Below are positions 1 through 8,008 of a stretch of 27,749 nt of DNA, in pieces (the first letter of the stretch is position 1; each line of letters begins with the position of its first letter). Source of the DNA: G020350405 sp964513655 (lineage in GTDB: Bacteria > Planctomycetota > Phycisphaerae > Sedimentisphaerales > Anaerobacaceae); the NCBI GenBank assembly GCA_964513655.1, contig CAZENQ010000042.1:1-27749 (forward strand), read 5' to 3'. A program made the translations under genes and the position numbers. The notes beneath the pieces are model-generated. The model did not search any database, was not told where the DNA came from, and saw nothing but the letters and a program-made list of their open reading frames with translations.

Positions 1-1872
1 CTGATTAACTCTTCGGGCTCGCGGCTGACGCCTTCGGTGGTCGGCTTTACCGACAAGGACGAGAGGCTCATCGGCCAGATTGCACGCCATCAGCAGGTGA
101 CCAACCCGGAAAACACGGTATTTTCCATCAAGCGTTTTATGGGCCGGCGCCACAGTGAGGTTTCATCGGAAGAAAAGATTGTGCCTTACAAGATTACCGG
201 CGGCGCAGAGGAACTGGTTAAGGTCGGCGTCCGTGAAAAAGAATACACCCCGCCTGAGGTTTCTGCAATGATTCTGCAGGATTTGAGAAAAACGGCCGAG
301 GATTACCTCGGCGAAAAAGTAACCGATGCTGTCATTACGGTACCTGCATATTTTAACGACTCACAGCGCCAGGCGACAAAGGACGCCGGTGCAATTGCCG
401 GGCTTAAGGTCGAGCGAATTATTAATGAGCCGACCGCTGCAGCCTTTGCCTACGGGCTCGAGAAGAAAAAGAGTGAAAAGGTGGCGGTCTTCGACTTCGG
501 CGGAGGGACATTTGATATCTCCATCCTCGACATCGGGGGTTTCGAAGACCAGGGCGGGATTATCGAGGTCCTGAGCACAAACGGCGACACTCACCTTGGC
601 GGTGATGATTTGGATGCGGAGCTAATAAATTACCTGGCCGATGAGTTCAAGAAAACAGAGGGTGTTGACCTTCGCGACGACCCGATGGCACATCAGAGAC
701 TCAAAGAGGCGGCCGAAAAGGCCAAGTGCGAACTGAGCTTGCAGCTTGAGACCACAGTGAACCTGCCTTTTATCACCGCGGACGCCAAAGGACCGAAGCA
801 CCTGCAGATAACCCTCAGCCGCAGCAAATTCGAGTCGCTCGCAGAACCAATCCTCGAACGGCTCAAAGGCCCCTGCTACAAGGCACTGGAAGACGCGAAA
901 CTTTCGGCCGACGACGTCACCGAGGTCCTGCTTGTCGGCGGCTCGACAAGGATCCCGCGAGTACAGGCCATTGTCAAAGAGATATTCGGCAAAGACCCCA
1001 ACAGAAGCATCAATCCTGACGAAGTAGTCGCTCTTGGAGCCGCCCTTCAGGGTGCGGTACTGGCCGGCGACGCAGGCGTAAAGGACATCCTGCTTCTGGA
1101 CGTAACGCCGCTTTCATTAGGTGTGGAGACCCTGGGCGGTGTTATGACAAGGTTGATTGAGCGCAACACCACGATTCCCACCAGCAAAAAGGAAATTTTC
1201 TCGACCGCCGCCGACAGCCAGACCACCGTTGACATTCACGTTCTGCAGGGTGAGAGGGAATTTGCCCGCGACAATCGAACGCTCGGCAGGTTCCAGCTTA
1301 CAGAGATTCCGGCCGCTCCGAGGGGTATCCCGCAGATTGAGGTCGCGTTCGATATTGACGCCAACGGCATCCTGAATGTATCCGCCAAGGACCTCGGCAC
1401 CGGCAAACAGCAGTCGATCGAGATTAAATCCAGCTCTGGGCTGAGCGAACAAGAGGTTGGGAAGATGACCAAGGAGGCCGAAGCCCATGCTGAGGAGGAC
1501 AAGAAAAAACGAGAAGTCGTTGATTTGAAGAACCAGGCCGACCAGTTGATATGGTCAACCGAAAAAACACTTAAAGAGCACGGTGATAAGGTCTCGGGCG
1601 AAACCCGCGGCAACATCGAAAACGCGGTCAACAACCTAAAAGAAGCTATAAAGGGCGAGGACGCCGATGCGATAAAAAAGGCGATCGAAAACCTCGGCAC
1701 CGCCGGCCAGGAATTAGGCAAGGTACTTTACGAAGAGGCAGCCAAGAAACAGGCCGCTTCAGCCCCAGCCGGACAGGCTGAGCAGACACCACCGCCGCCA
1801 CCTGAGGGCCAAGTTAAGAGAAAAGGCAGTGACGATGTAATCGACGCTGAATTTGAGGCCAAAGATAAATAA
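1..1872 (+). CDS. dnaK: Molecular chaperone DnaK (Hsp70), 5'-truncated by window edge
   Basis: ATP-dependent Hsp70 chaperone of the cytoplasm, which works with DnaJ and GrpE (neither is in this window). The reading frame is open from base 1. Its first residues, LINSSGSRLTPSVVGF, align to about residue 27 of E. coli DnaK, so roughly 26 N-terminal residues, including the first phosphate loop (DLGTTNS), lie outside the window. The internal GTG at base 37 is not the real start. Visible ATPase-domain signatures are AYFNDSQRQATKDAG, VFDFGGGTFDISI and VLLVGGSTRIPRV. The linker/substrate-domain junction DVTPLSLGVETLGG follows, then a helical lid and a low-complexity Gln/Pro tail ending DDVIDAEFEAKDK, the usual DnaK terminus. 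It converges on mnmE with a 136-bp gap. Identification is secure. Confidence 0.97.
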   Translation: MINSSGSRLTPSVVGFTDKDERLIGQIARHQQVTNPENTVFSIKRFMGRRHSEVSSEEKIVPYKITGGAEELVKVGVREKEYTPPEVSAMILQDLRKTAEDYLGEKVTDAVITVPAYFNDSQRQATKDAGAIAGLKVERIINEPTAAAFAYGLEKKKSEKVAVFDFGGGTFDISILDIGGFEDQGGIIEVLSTNGDTHLGGDDLDAELINYLADEFKKTEGVDLRDDPMAHQRLKEAAEKAKCELSLQLETTVNLPFITADAKGPKHLQITLSRSKFESLAEPILERLKGPCYKALEDAKLSADDVTEVLLVGGSTRIPRVQAIVKEIFGKDPNRSINPDEVVALGAALQGAVLAGDAGVKDILLLDVTPLSLGVETLGGVMTRLIERNTTIPTSKKEIFSTAADSQTTVDIHVLQGEREFARDNRTLGRFQLTEIPAAPRGIPQIEVAFDIDANGILNVSAKDLGTGKQQSIEIKSSSGLSEQEVGKMTKEAEAHAEEDKKKREVVDLKNQADQLIWSTEKTLKEHGDKVSGETRGNIENAVNNLKEAIKGEDADAIKKAIENLGTAGQELGKVLYEEAAKKQAASAPAGQAEQTPPPPPEGQVKRKGSDDVIDAEFEAKDK

Positions 1873-1931
1873 TTAAAAATTAAAAAATTTTTTGACTCCT
1901 TAAAAACATAGTCGTATAACAACAGTAGTTA

Positions 1932-2012
1932 GTAAGAGCCGGAGTAGCACGGCCAAAAAGATTTTGAGGTTGGAGAAATGAAACCCGAAGTCAGCCGACT
2001 GCTCCGGCTTAC
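1932..2012. terminator. Imperfect inverted repeat between convergent dnaK and mnmE
   Basis: The left arm begins GTAAGAGCCGGAGTAG (from 1932). The right arm, read on the minus strand from 2012, begins GTAAGCCGGAGCAG. They form an interrupted inverted repeat of about 20 bp around a loop of about 40 bases. The right arm overlaps the mnmE stop codon. There is no long T-run, so a bidirectional terminator role is only an inference from its place between two converging genes. Confidence 0.3.
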
Positions 2013-3397
2013 TTACCTATACAGAACCGACTGAATATCCTCTCAAGTATCTGCTCATCGATGTGCTGCTGCTGGATATCCGAAAGCGCCTGATGGGCCG
2101 TCCGAAGCATCATCGCAGCAACCTCATCGCTGCCGGCTTTCAGCTGGCCAATTGATTCGCCGATATTCTCAATGGCGTCGTTAACAGCCTGCCTGTGCCG
2201 GGCGGTAAGCGCGACCGCATCCTGCAAAGCCGCTGATTCCGCGGAACCGCTTGTCGCCTCGATAATTGTCTTGTCGATTGTCTGCCTCAACAGTTCTACA
2301 CCATCATCACTTATTACGCTCGTAGCCAAAAAATCAACTCCTAATAATTCCTTTAATTCAGCGAGACGACCGGCCAACTTATCTTCACTGAGCAAATCGC
2401 ATTTCGTTGCCACCGGCACTAGGACCTCGGGCCTTATCAGTCTGCGTATTGCAATATCTTCGCCCCAATCACCCTTTGATATATCGACGCAAAATACAAC
2501 CACCAGGGCCTTTTGCAGTGATTCGATGGCCGCCTCCTGGGCCAATTCATCGAGGATATTATGCACCTCTCGCATAAGTCCGGCACAATCGAACAGCACG
2601 CACCTGCAATGGGTCAAATCCAGCAGGCCTGTCAGGACGTCTCTGGTGGTTTTTCGCTGCTCAGAGACGATGCTTCTTGGTTTACCGAGCAACCTGTTGA
2701 GCAGGCTGCTCTTGCCGGCATTGGGAGCACCCGCGATTCCGACCGCCGGCAGGTCAATCACCGACTCATAACTGATACTACCCGACAGCATTTTCTGAAG
2801 CTGTTTTTTTATCTCGTCAAGTCGTTCAACGGCCTGCTCGCGGGTTATAAACTCGATGTCTTCGCCGCTGAAATCCAGTCCCACCTCGATTAAGCTAAGA
2901 CAGTCCATCAACTGCTCGCGCATTCTTGTGGTCGTCTCAGCCAATCGGCCGGTAAGAAGTCTCTCGGCAGCGGCCAACTGAAATTTGTTACTGCTGACGA
3001 CAATTTCATTTACGGCCTCGGCCTGTGACAAATCCCTCCTGCCGTTAAGATACGCCCTTGCGGTAAATTCACCGGGCCCGGCAAGCCGCAGGGCCCTGCC
3101 CAGCAGGTTTGACATCAGGGCCTCGGTAACACCCGCGTTTGTACAGATGTGGATTTCAGCGATGTCCTCGCCGGTGTATGAATGCGGGGCCGAAAACAGA
3201 TACACCTTCGCATCGATTCTCAGCTCGCCGTCGATGGCAATACTTCCGTGTACAAGGCCACTCTTGTCTTTCTGGATTGGCGGGCTGAAAATCTGACCTA
3301 ACACATTGGTCATGCGGGGCCCTGTCAGGCGAATAATCACCCCATTGTCCGAAGTGGGAGAACTAACAGCGACGATGGTATCATTAAGTTCGTACAT
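2009..3397 (-). CDS. mnmE: tRNA modification GTPase MnmE (TrmE), divergent G motifs
   Basis: MnmE, with MnmG, makes the 5-(carboxymethyl)aminomethyl modification of wobble uridine in tRNAs. At 462 aa it has the usual family length. The N-terminal folate-binding domain begins LNDTIVAVSSPTSDNGV and contains GEFTARAYLNGRRDLSQAEAV (about 109-129). The inserted G domain has the P-loop GIAGAPNAGKS (220-230) and TTRD (250-253). The C terminus is the signature C-I-G-K (459-462), whose Cys is the family's conserved residue. Odd points: the G3 motif is DCAG (270-273) instead of DTAG, the G4 motif is TKCD (331-334) instead of NKxD, and the switch II stretch after it does not match the usual REATDxVExIGIxR pattern. 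It is the last gene of a minus-strand group with yidC upstream, matching the common yidC-mnmE neighbourhood. Confidence 0.93.
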   Translation of the reverse strand: MYELNDTIVAVSSPTSDNGVIIRLTGPRMTNVLGQIFSPPIQKDKSGLVHGSIAIDGELRIDAKVYLFSAPHSYTGEDIAEIHICTNAGVTEALMSNLLGRALRLAGPGEFTARAYLNGRRDLSQAEAVNEIVVSSNKFQLAAAERLLTGRLAETTTRMREQLMDCLSLIEVGLDFSGEDIEFITREQAVERLDEIKKQLQKMLSGSISYESVIDLPAVGIAGAPNAGKSSLLNRLLGKPRSIVSEQRKTTRDVLTGLLDLTHCRCVLFDCAGLMREVHNILDELAQEAAIESLQKALVVVFCVDISKGDWGEDIAIRRLIRPEVLVPVATKCDLLSEDKLAGRLAELKELLGVDFLATSVISDDGVELLRQTIDKTIIEATSGSAESAALQDAVALTARHRQAVNDAIENIGESIGQLKAGSDEVAAMMLRTAHQALSDIQQQHIDEQILERIFSRFCIGK

Positions 3398-3413
3398 CTA
3401 CAGCGGACAGCGG

Positions 3414-3623
3414 TTAACGTACAGGATTAAGCATTCTGTACGGAATTTTGCTTACCTCTTCCAACAGGCTTTCTATAATCTCGCTTTTCTGTGTATATTT
3501 TAAATCAACAGATAATAGATGCTGGGTCTCTAACTCTAATAGTGAACCGTGAGCAATAGATAGTAGATTGTTTGTACTCTGCCTTGTGTTTTCATCGCTA
3601 TACACTGTACCCTCTCCGCTAAA
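3414..3623 (-). pseudogene. Remnant of a four-helix-bundle (23S rRNA intervening-sequence type) protein gene
   Basis: The reading frame after the yidC stop translates as GEGTVYSDENTRQ, then SIAHGSLLELETQHLLSVD, then ESLLEEVSKIPYRMLNPVR and a TAA stop. This matches the C-terminal half of the four-helix bundle family (S23/IVP type, related to the Avd accessory protein of diversity-generating retroelements). That family's typical pattern is an EGxGRxSxxE stretch, then IARGSLxELETQLLIAxDLGY, then a leucine-rich LLEEVSKML helix. The N-terminal half (about 50-60 residues) is absent, since yidC ends directly upstream at 3626. A GTG at 3605 could open a 63-residue ORF, but nothing suggests a functional short form. 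It sits between yidC and mnmE, where many bacteria carry jag. I call it a decayed fragment; the family assignment is from memory of the motif. Confidence 0.6.
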
Positions 3624-3625
3624 CG

Positions 3626-5599
3626 CTACATTTTGTAAAACGGTTTCGGTTTTTTCTTTTTGACTTTGCCGCCGGTCTTGCTGGTCACGGCGACCAGGCC
3701 CTTTGCCTCGGCCTCGTCTTTTTCGCGAATGTGCTTTCTGATAACGTACTGCTCAATAACGCCGGCACAGGTGCTGGCCAGAATATACAGGTTCAGTCCT
3801 GACGGGGCCTTATATAACATCAGCGGAAATAGCAAGGGCATCATAATCATCATCATTTTCTGCTGCTGAGCGACCTGGGGGTTTGCCGCCGCCGCCGCCG
3901 GCTTCGGCATGAGCTTCTGCTGCAGATAAAATACCACGCCCATCAAAATCGGCAGCAGGTTGAACGAATCAATCTTCCAGCCCAACAGAGGCACGGTCAC
4001 CGTAGCGAATCTAACCAAAGCGTCCGGTGCCGAAAGGTCGGTAATCCAGACCGGCAAAAACGCCGCGCCGCGCAGCTCGATACTGGCGTATATCGCGCTA
4101 TACAGCGCAATCCAGATAGGCATCTGCACCATCATCGGCAGCATCCCCATAACCGGCGAGGCGCCCTGCTCCCGGTAAAGGCCCATCAAATGTTTGTTCA
4201 TTTCGGCCTTGTTGTTGGCGTACTTTTTCTTTATCTGCTCGGCCATCGGCGCGAGCTTGCTCATCTTGCTCATCGAGACCTGGCTCTTTTTGGTAAGCGG
4301 ATGTATGACGATGCGGATCATAAAGACCAGGATGATAATGACCACGCCGTAATTGTGAATAAAGCCGTAACCCCATCTCATCAGCGTAAGAATCCCAAAG
4401 GCCAAAGGCTGTATAATGGCCGCCGGACAGCAGCAGGCAAGAAAATCTATAGTCTGAACAAAACCAAGCGTGCGATACATCTCGTTCTTGTCAAAGAGGC
4501 TCTTATCCTTGGGGCCGAGATAAAGCTGGAACTTATATGTCCTTGTGCCGTTTGCCTGTGCCGCTGGGGCCAATTTGTCTGATGCAATCTTTAAATCCAC
4601 TCCGACAGCCTCATCACCTGTATCAGGATAGCCGTCGGGATTGTAGAACCGGCCGGTTCTGTCTGCCACCCAGTCGCAGTAGTCTTTGCCCCCATCAGGC
4701 AAAGGTACCAGTATGGCGGCGAAGTATTTGTTTGTCGCAGCAGCCCAGAGGAAATTAGCGCCGGGCTTGCTCAACCGTCTGGCCTCTGCGGTCTTCGCCT
4801 TGCTGAGTTTTTTTAAATCAAGTCTTGCGGTGGTGATATTACCCTGCGAATCCCTGAAGCCCGCCACCGCCTTTCTCATATCGGCGCGGAAGTCTTCTCG
4901 ACCCGGCCCGACCGGCCCGGCCAGGTTGAACCGCACTTTTTGCTCGGACCCAGCAAGATTTTCAACAGTCAAATCGCAATCCAACAGGTAGCTGTCGAGA
5001 GTAACCCTGTACGTCTTTGTCAACTTTATGACAGGCTCACCCGCCGAGGTCTTTATAATCGCCGCGAACCGAGCGGTCTGAGAGCCGTCATAGCCTTTCT
5101 CAACATCGTAGCTTTTCCAATGCAGTTTATCCAAAGGCAGCTGCAGCTCTTGGTTGACAAATACAAAATTTGTATTGGCCATCGACAAAATATCGCCGGC
5201 GGACAACTGCACCGGCGTAAGAATCTCCAGCGGCTGAGGGTCTTTGTAATCGCGGTCATCGAATCCGCTAAAGGTCGCCCTTTCTATGCCGGCACCTCTC
5301 GTGCTCAACTGAAGCTGGAACTTAAAGCCGCTCTTGGGGTCCACCGAGCCCAGCGTAACGCTCCCTGCGGGGGCGTTATCCGCGGTGAAAGTGGTGAAAT
5401 CCGCTGCCTGAAGAGACTCATCCTCCGAGCCGGACCCCTCTGTGAGATTTGAGAGATTCGTCGTCGCCTGCTGCAGGAGGATACACCGGGCCACGCCCTT
5501 GCCCTGGCAGCCGTCAAGCAATCCCGACCGGGCAACAAGCCAGCCGCAAAACAAACAGAAGCAAACTAAAATCAAAGTTAATAGAATTCGAAAATTCAT
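3626..5599 (-). CDS. yidC: Membrane protein insertase YidC
   Basis: YidC/Oxa1/Alb3 insertase that folds proteins into the inner membrane, alone or with SecYEG. It is 657 aa and in the Gram-negative layout. An N-terminal membrane anchor (ILLTLILVCFCLFCGWLVA, about 5-23) is followed by a large periplasmic beta domain (about 90-375). The conserved five-helix core comes next, with HNYGVVIIILVFMIRIVIHPL carrying the conserved Arg of the hydrophilic groove, a coiled cytoplasmic hairpin (KKSQVSMSKMSKLAPMAEQIKKKY), and a Met-rich helix (MMMIMMPLLFPLMLYKAPSGLNLY). The tail is basic (KVKKKKPKPFYKM), as is usual for ribosome contact. A short acidic/Ser segment (SGSEDES) follows the signal anchor. No clear Shine-Dalgarno precedes the ATG. 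The 34-bp gap to the upstream phosphoesterase suggests one transcript. Confidence 0.95.
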   Translation of the reverse strand: MNFRILLTLILVCFCLFCGWLVARSGLLDGCQGKGVARCILLQQATTNLSNLTEGSGSEDESLQAADFTTFTADNAPAGSVTLGSVDPKSGFKFQLQLSTRGAGIERATFSGFDDRDYKDPQPLEILTPVQLSAGDILSMANTNFVFVNQELQLPLDKLHWKSYDVEKGYDGSQTARFAAIIKTSAGEPVIKLTKTYRVTLDSYLLDCDLTVENLAGSEQKVRFNLAGPVGPGREDFRADMRKAVAGFRDSQGNITTARLDLKKLSKAKTAEARRLSKPGANFLWAAATNKYFAAILVPLPDGGKDYCDWVADRTGRFYNPDGYPDTGDEAVGVDLKIASDKLAPAAQANGTRTYKFQLYLGPKDKSLFDKNEMYRTLGFVQTIDFLACCCPAAIIQPLAFGILTLMRWGYGFIHNYGVVIIILVFMIRIVIHPLTKKSQVSMSKMSKLAPMAEQIKKKYANNKAEMNKHLMGLYREQGASPVMGMLPMMVQMPIWIALYSAIYASIELRGAAFLPVWITDLSAPDALVRFATVTVPLLGWKIDSFNLLPILMGVVFYLQQKLMPKPAAAAANPQVAQQQKMMMIMMPLLFPLMLYKAPSGLNLYILASTCAGVIEQYVIRKHIREKDEAEAKGLVAVTSKTGGKVKKKKPKPFYKM

Positions 5600-5633
5600 G
5601 TCATACCCAGACAGGCTCGACTAAAGGCGTCAC

Positions 5634-6410
5634 TTATCTTCCGTCCCGCAGTCGCTCGGCCTGGAAGTTATCCAGTTCGTCTATTGCCATTATCTTTTTG
5701 GCGGTCGTCTCAAAATCGTACTTCAGGCGGACAAAGTTGACCACATTGCCGTCGACATACACGTAGCTTGCCCGATTGTCCTTGTCCCTCGGCTGTCCGA
5801 CCGAGCCGATATTGATAATCGCCTTCTCCCCGTCCACAATCGGGTAAACATCACCCAGCTCCTCCGGCATATAGAAATCCGGCTCATCAAGGAAAACTCC
5901 CGGCAGATGCGTATGGCCCACAAAGCAGATATGCTTTACCCGCTCGAAGAGGATGCTGACCTTTACCGGATTGCTGTAGACATCGTCCGGGAAGATGTAT
6001 TCGTTGACCGGTCTTCTCGGGCTTGCGTGAACAAAATCCACCGCTGCTGAATCATCTCCAGTTTTCGCATTAAGGGTCCGACGCATGGGCAGCTCACCCA
6101 AAAAACTCCATCGCTTATTACGAACCGCAGCCTGCTGCTCGGCCTCCAGAGAAAAGCGGGTCCAGAAGCTGGCCTGCTCAGCTCCGTAGTTGAAATTTGT
6201 CGGCTCGTAAAATATCGCATAATCGTGGTTTCCCAGCACGCACCACTTGGTCTTCTCTATAATCAAATCGAGACATTCCCTCGGGTTAGGCCCATAGCCG
6301 ACCACATCACCCAGACAATAAATCGTCTTGATGCCGCGATTTTTAATATCGGCCAAAACCGTGGTAAGGGCCTCGATGTTCGAATGCACATCACTTATAA
6401 CTGCAAACAT
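5634..6410 (-). CDS. Metallophosphoesterase (YfcE/MJ0936-like calcineurin fold)
   Basis: A 258-aa two-metal phosphoesterase of the calcineurin-like superfamily (Metallophos_2 type). The ordered metal motifs are visible: ISDVHSN (6-12), CLGDVVGYGPNPREC (about 32-46), LGNHDYA (about 59-65) and FVGHTHLPG (about 163-171), and the INIGSVGQPRD segment is typical of this subfamily. Members act on small phosphodiesters or phosphoproteins; the substrate cannot be read from sequence. The ATG at 6410 has AAAGG about five bases upstream. It is the first gene of the minus-strand group leading to yidC and mnmE and follows a candidate promoter at 6444-6471. The C-terminal YDFETTAKKI helix is normal for the family, and there is no sign of truncation. 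Confidence 0.88.
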   Translation of the reverse strand: MFAVISDVHSNIEALTTVLADIKNRGIKTIYCLGDVVGYGPNPRECLDLIIEKTKWCVLGNHDYAIFYEPTNFNYGAEQASFWTRFSLEAEQQAAVRNKRWSFLGELPMRRTLNAKTGDDSAAVDFVHASPRRPVNEYIFPDDVYSNPVKVSILFERVKHICFVGHTHLPGVFLDEPDFYMPEELGDVYPIVDGEKAIINIGSVGQPRDKDNRASYVYVDGNVVNFVRLKYDFETTAKKIMAIDELDNFQAERLRDGR

Positions 6411-6443
6411 ATACTGCCTTTAAGCAAACAAAAACGACTTCTG

Positions 6444-6471
6444 ATTTTAAGCAAAAACTACTTAATAGCAA
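6444..6471 (-). promoter_or_regulatory. Candidate sigma-70-type promoter for the phosphoesterase-yidC-mnmE group
   Basis: On the minus strand, TTGCTA (6471-6466) and TAAAAT (6449-6444) are separated by 16 bp. The -10 matches five of six consensus bases and the -35 four of six. It ends 34 bp before the ATG of the phosphoesterase. The region is A/T-rich, so chance matches are possible. Confidence 0.4.
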
Positions 6472-6595
6472 AAATACGGCAAAAATGCCAGAATATTTAT
6501 TCACACCTTGATAAAACGGCGTCCAAGCCGCCCAATCACCACCCAGCGAGCTGATTTGCAGCAATCCGGCACCACCGGCCGACGGTCAAATAGCG

Positions 6596-6624
6596 TTTGC
6601 TTCGCTGATTGGCGTTGTTATAAT
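6596..6624 (+). promoter_or_regulatory. Candidate promoter for lptB-def-fmt
   Basis: A perfect TATAAT (6619-6624) lies 41 bp upstream of the lptB ATG. The -35 is weak: TTTGCT at 17 bp or TTGCTT at 16 bp. The divergent position opposite the phosphoesterase promoter supports it. Confidence 0.4.
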
Positions 6625-6665
6625 GCCACATACGAAAGACCTGATGTAAGGTGCGAGAGACAAAA

Positions 6666-7409
6666 ATGGCAGATTTAACTCTTCTTGAGACTCACGAGCT
6701 GGTCAAAAGATACGCCGGCCGGGCTGTTGTCAACAAAATCTCCATTGAAATCGCCCCGCGCAGCATCGTCGGACTCCTCGGCCGAAACGGCGCCGGCAAG
6801 ACTACCACCTTTAGAATGATTATGGGGATGGTCACCCCAAACGAAGGTTCGGTGCTCTTTCAGGGCCAGGACCTGACACAACTGCCGATGTACAGGCGCG
6901 CCCGCCTCGGCATAGGTTATCTCTCGCAGGAGCCGAGCATCTTTCAGCGCTTAAGTGTTCGCGATAACCTCTACGCGATTCTGGAAACAATGTCAATCAC
7001 CCGCGCAGAGCGTAAACACAGGGCCGCGACGCTTATTGAGCACTTCGGGCTGAGCGAGGTCGCCCACAGCCAGGGCAGGTTCCTCTCCGGCGGTGAACGC
7101 AGAAAACTTGAAATCGCCCGCGCGATGGTAACCGAGCCCTCGTTGATTCTCCTGGACGAGCCGTTCAGCGGCGTTGACCCGATTACCGTTGAAGACCTGC
7201 AGCTCGAAATCCGCCGACTCGTCGACTCCGGCGTAAGCGTGCTGATTACCGACCACAATGTTGAGAGGACCCTGGAGGTGGTTGACAAGGCGTACATAAT
7301 CGACCATGGCAGAGTAATAGGTGCCGGCTCACCTGCCGAAATCATCCGAAACGAAACCGTCAGGAAACTTTACCTCGGAAGCACATTCGAGGGCGACGAA
7401 TTCGACTGA
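6666..7409 (+). CDS. lptB: LPS export ABC transporter ATPase LptB
   Basis: ATPase of the LptB2FG complex, which extracts lipopolysaccharide from the inner membrane and drives it along the Lpt bridge to the outer membrane. Starting from the ATG at 6666 it is 247 aa. That start is preferred over an in-frame GTG at 6651 because GAGAG sits about seven bases before it. Motifs in order: Walker A GRNGAGKT (39-46), Q-loop LSQEPSIF (about 86-93, the LptB-type 'YLPQEASIF' region), signature LSGGERRKLEIARA (140-153), Walker B LILLDEPFSGVDP (160-172), and the switch His in ITDHNV. The conserved LptB-like C terminus YIIDHGRVIGAGSPAEI is present. It is first in a plus-strand run with def (33-bp gap) and fmt. 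Its presence implies an outer membrane with LPS-like lipid. Confidence 0.93.
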   Translation: MADLTLLETHELVKRYAGRAVVNKISIEIAPRSIVGLLGRNGAGKTTTFRMIMGMVTPNEGSVLFQGQDLTQLPMYRRARLGIGYLSQEPSIFQRLSVRDNLYAILETMSITRAERKHRAATLIEHFGLSEVAHSQGRFLSGGERRKLEIARAMVTEPSLILLDEPFSGVDPITVEDLQLEIRRLVDSGVSVLITDHNVERTLEVVDKAYIIDHGRVIGAGSPAEIIRNETVRKLYLGSTFEGDEFD

Positions 7410-7442
7410 CAAGCACCGCAAAGTAAAACGCCCCAGGCAAAA

Positions 7443-7970
7443 ATGATAGATATTGAGAAATGTCGAATCACGCATTATCCGGCCTCGGTTCTGGCCGGGC
7501 GGGCCCGGCCGGTCGAAAATATCGACGACAGCATCCGCAAACTCGTCGAGAAAATGACGGACATTATGCTTGAGCACAAGGGCATCGGCTTGGCCGGCCC
7601 ACAGGCTGGTGTGCCGCTGCGCATCTTTATAATATCTGAAGATTCAAGCAGGGAAAACGTCAAAGTCTACATAAACCCTGCCGTTACCCCGACCGGCGGA
7701 CTGGAGGCGTTTGAGGAAGGATGTCTGTCGGTGCCGGGCGTCTATACGAAAATCAGAAGATACAAAAAATGCAAAGTCACCGCCACCGACCTCGACGGCA
7801 AAGAGTTTACCCAGGAGGCCGAGGGACTGCTGGCAAGAGCACTACAGCATGAATACGACCATATCGAGGGGACAACCATCGCGAACAAGATGGGCTCGGT
7901 GGCCAAAATCGCGCATCGAAAACAGCTCAAAAAACTCAAAGAACAACACGAAAAACGTGGAACAGAATAA
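7443..7970 (+). CDS. def: Peptide deformylase
   Basis: Removes the N-formyl group from nascent proteins in the cytoplasm; it is a metal-dependent hydrolase. It is 175 aa with all three family motifs: GIGLAGPQ (47-54, Gly where most members have Ala at the fifth position), EGCLS (92-96, whose Cys is a metal ligand) and HEYDH (136-140, two His ligands and the catalytic Glu). The C terminus is basic, with KKLKEQHEKRG. The ribosome binding site is weak (CCAGG about five bases before the ATG), in keeping with translation inside the lptB-def-fmt transcript. The pairing with fmt directly downstream is the classic def-fmt arrangement. Confidence 0.96.
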   Translation: MIDIEKCRITHYPASVLAGRARPVENIDDSIRKLVEKMTDIMLEHKGIGLAGPQAGVPLRIFIISEDSSRENVKVYINPAVTPTGGLEAFEEGCLSVPGVYTKIRRYKKCKVTATDLDGKEFTQEAEGLLARALQHEYDHIEGTTIANKMGSVAKIAHRKQLKKLKEQHEKRGTE

Positions 7971-7974
7971 CAAG

Positions 7975-8002
7975 TTACCATTTACCAATAACCAATTACT
8001 AT
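7975..8002 (+). repeat. Four tandem degenerate heptamers (TTACCAA-like) filling the def-fmt gap
   Basis: Four consecutive seven-base units read TTACCAT, TTACCAA, TAACCAA and TTACTAT. They occupy almost the whole 38-bp gap between the def stop and the fmt ATG, where no Shine-Dalgarno is visible. Fifteen bases, CCAATAACCAATTAC, recur identically at 25988-26002 upstream of the aminotransferase gene, and one exact TAACCAA unit with a partial second lies at 14523-14540 upstream of the PPC gene. Confidence 0.65.
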
Positions 8003-8008
8003 TCTATT

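Noticed and set aside
37..39. GTG as the dnaK start
   Set aside because: Coding similarity to DnaK continues upstream to base 1, so the gene is cut by the window edge.
1978..2034. 18-codon ORF (MKPEVSRLLRL...) with GGTTGGAG upstream
   Set aside because: It overlaps the 3' end of mnmE antisense and the inverted repeat between dnaK and mnmE; nothing beyond the ribosome-binding-site match supports translation.
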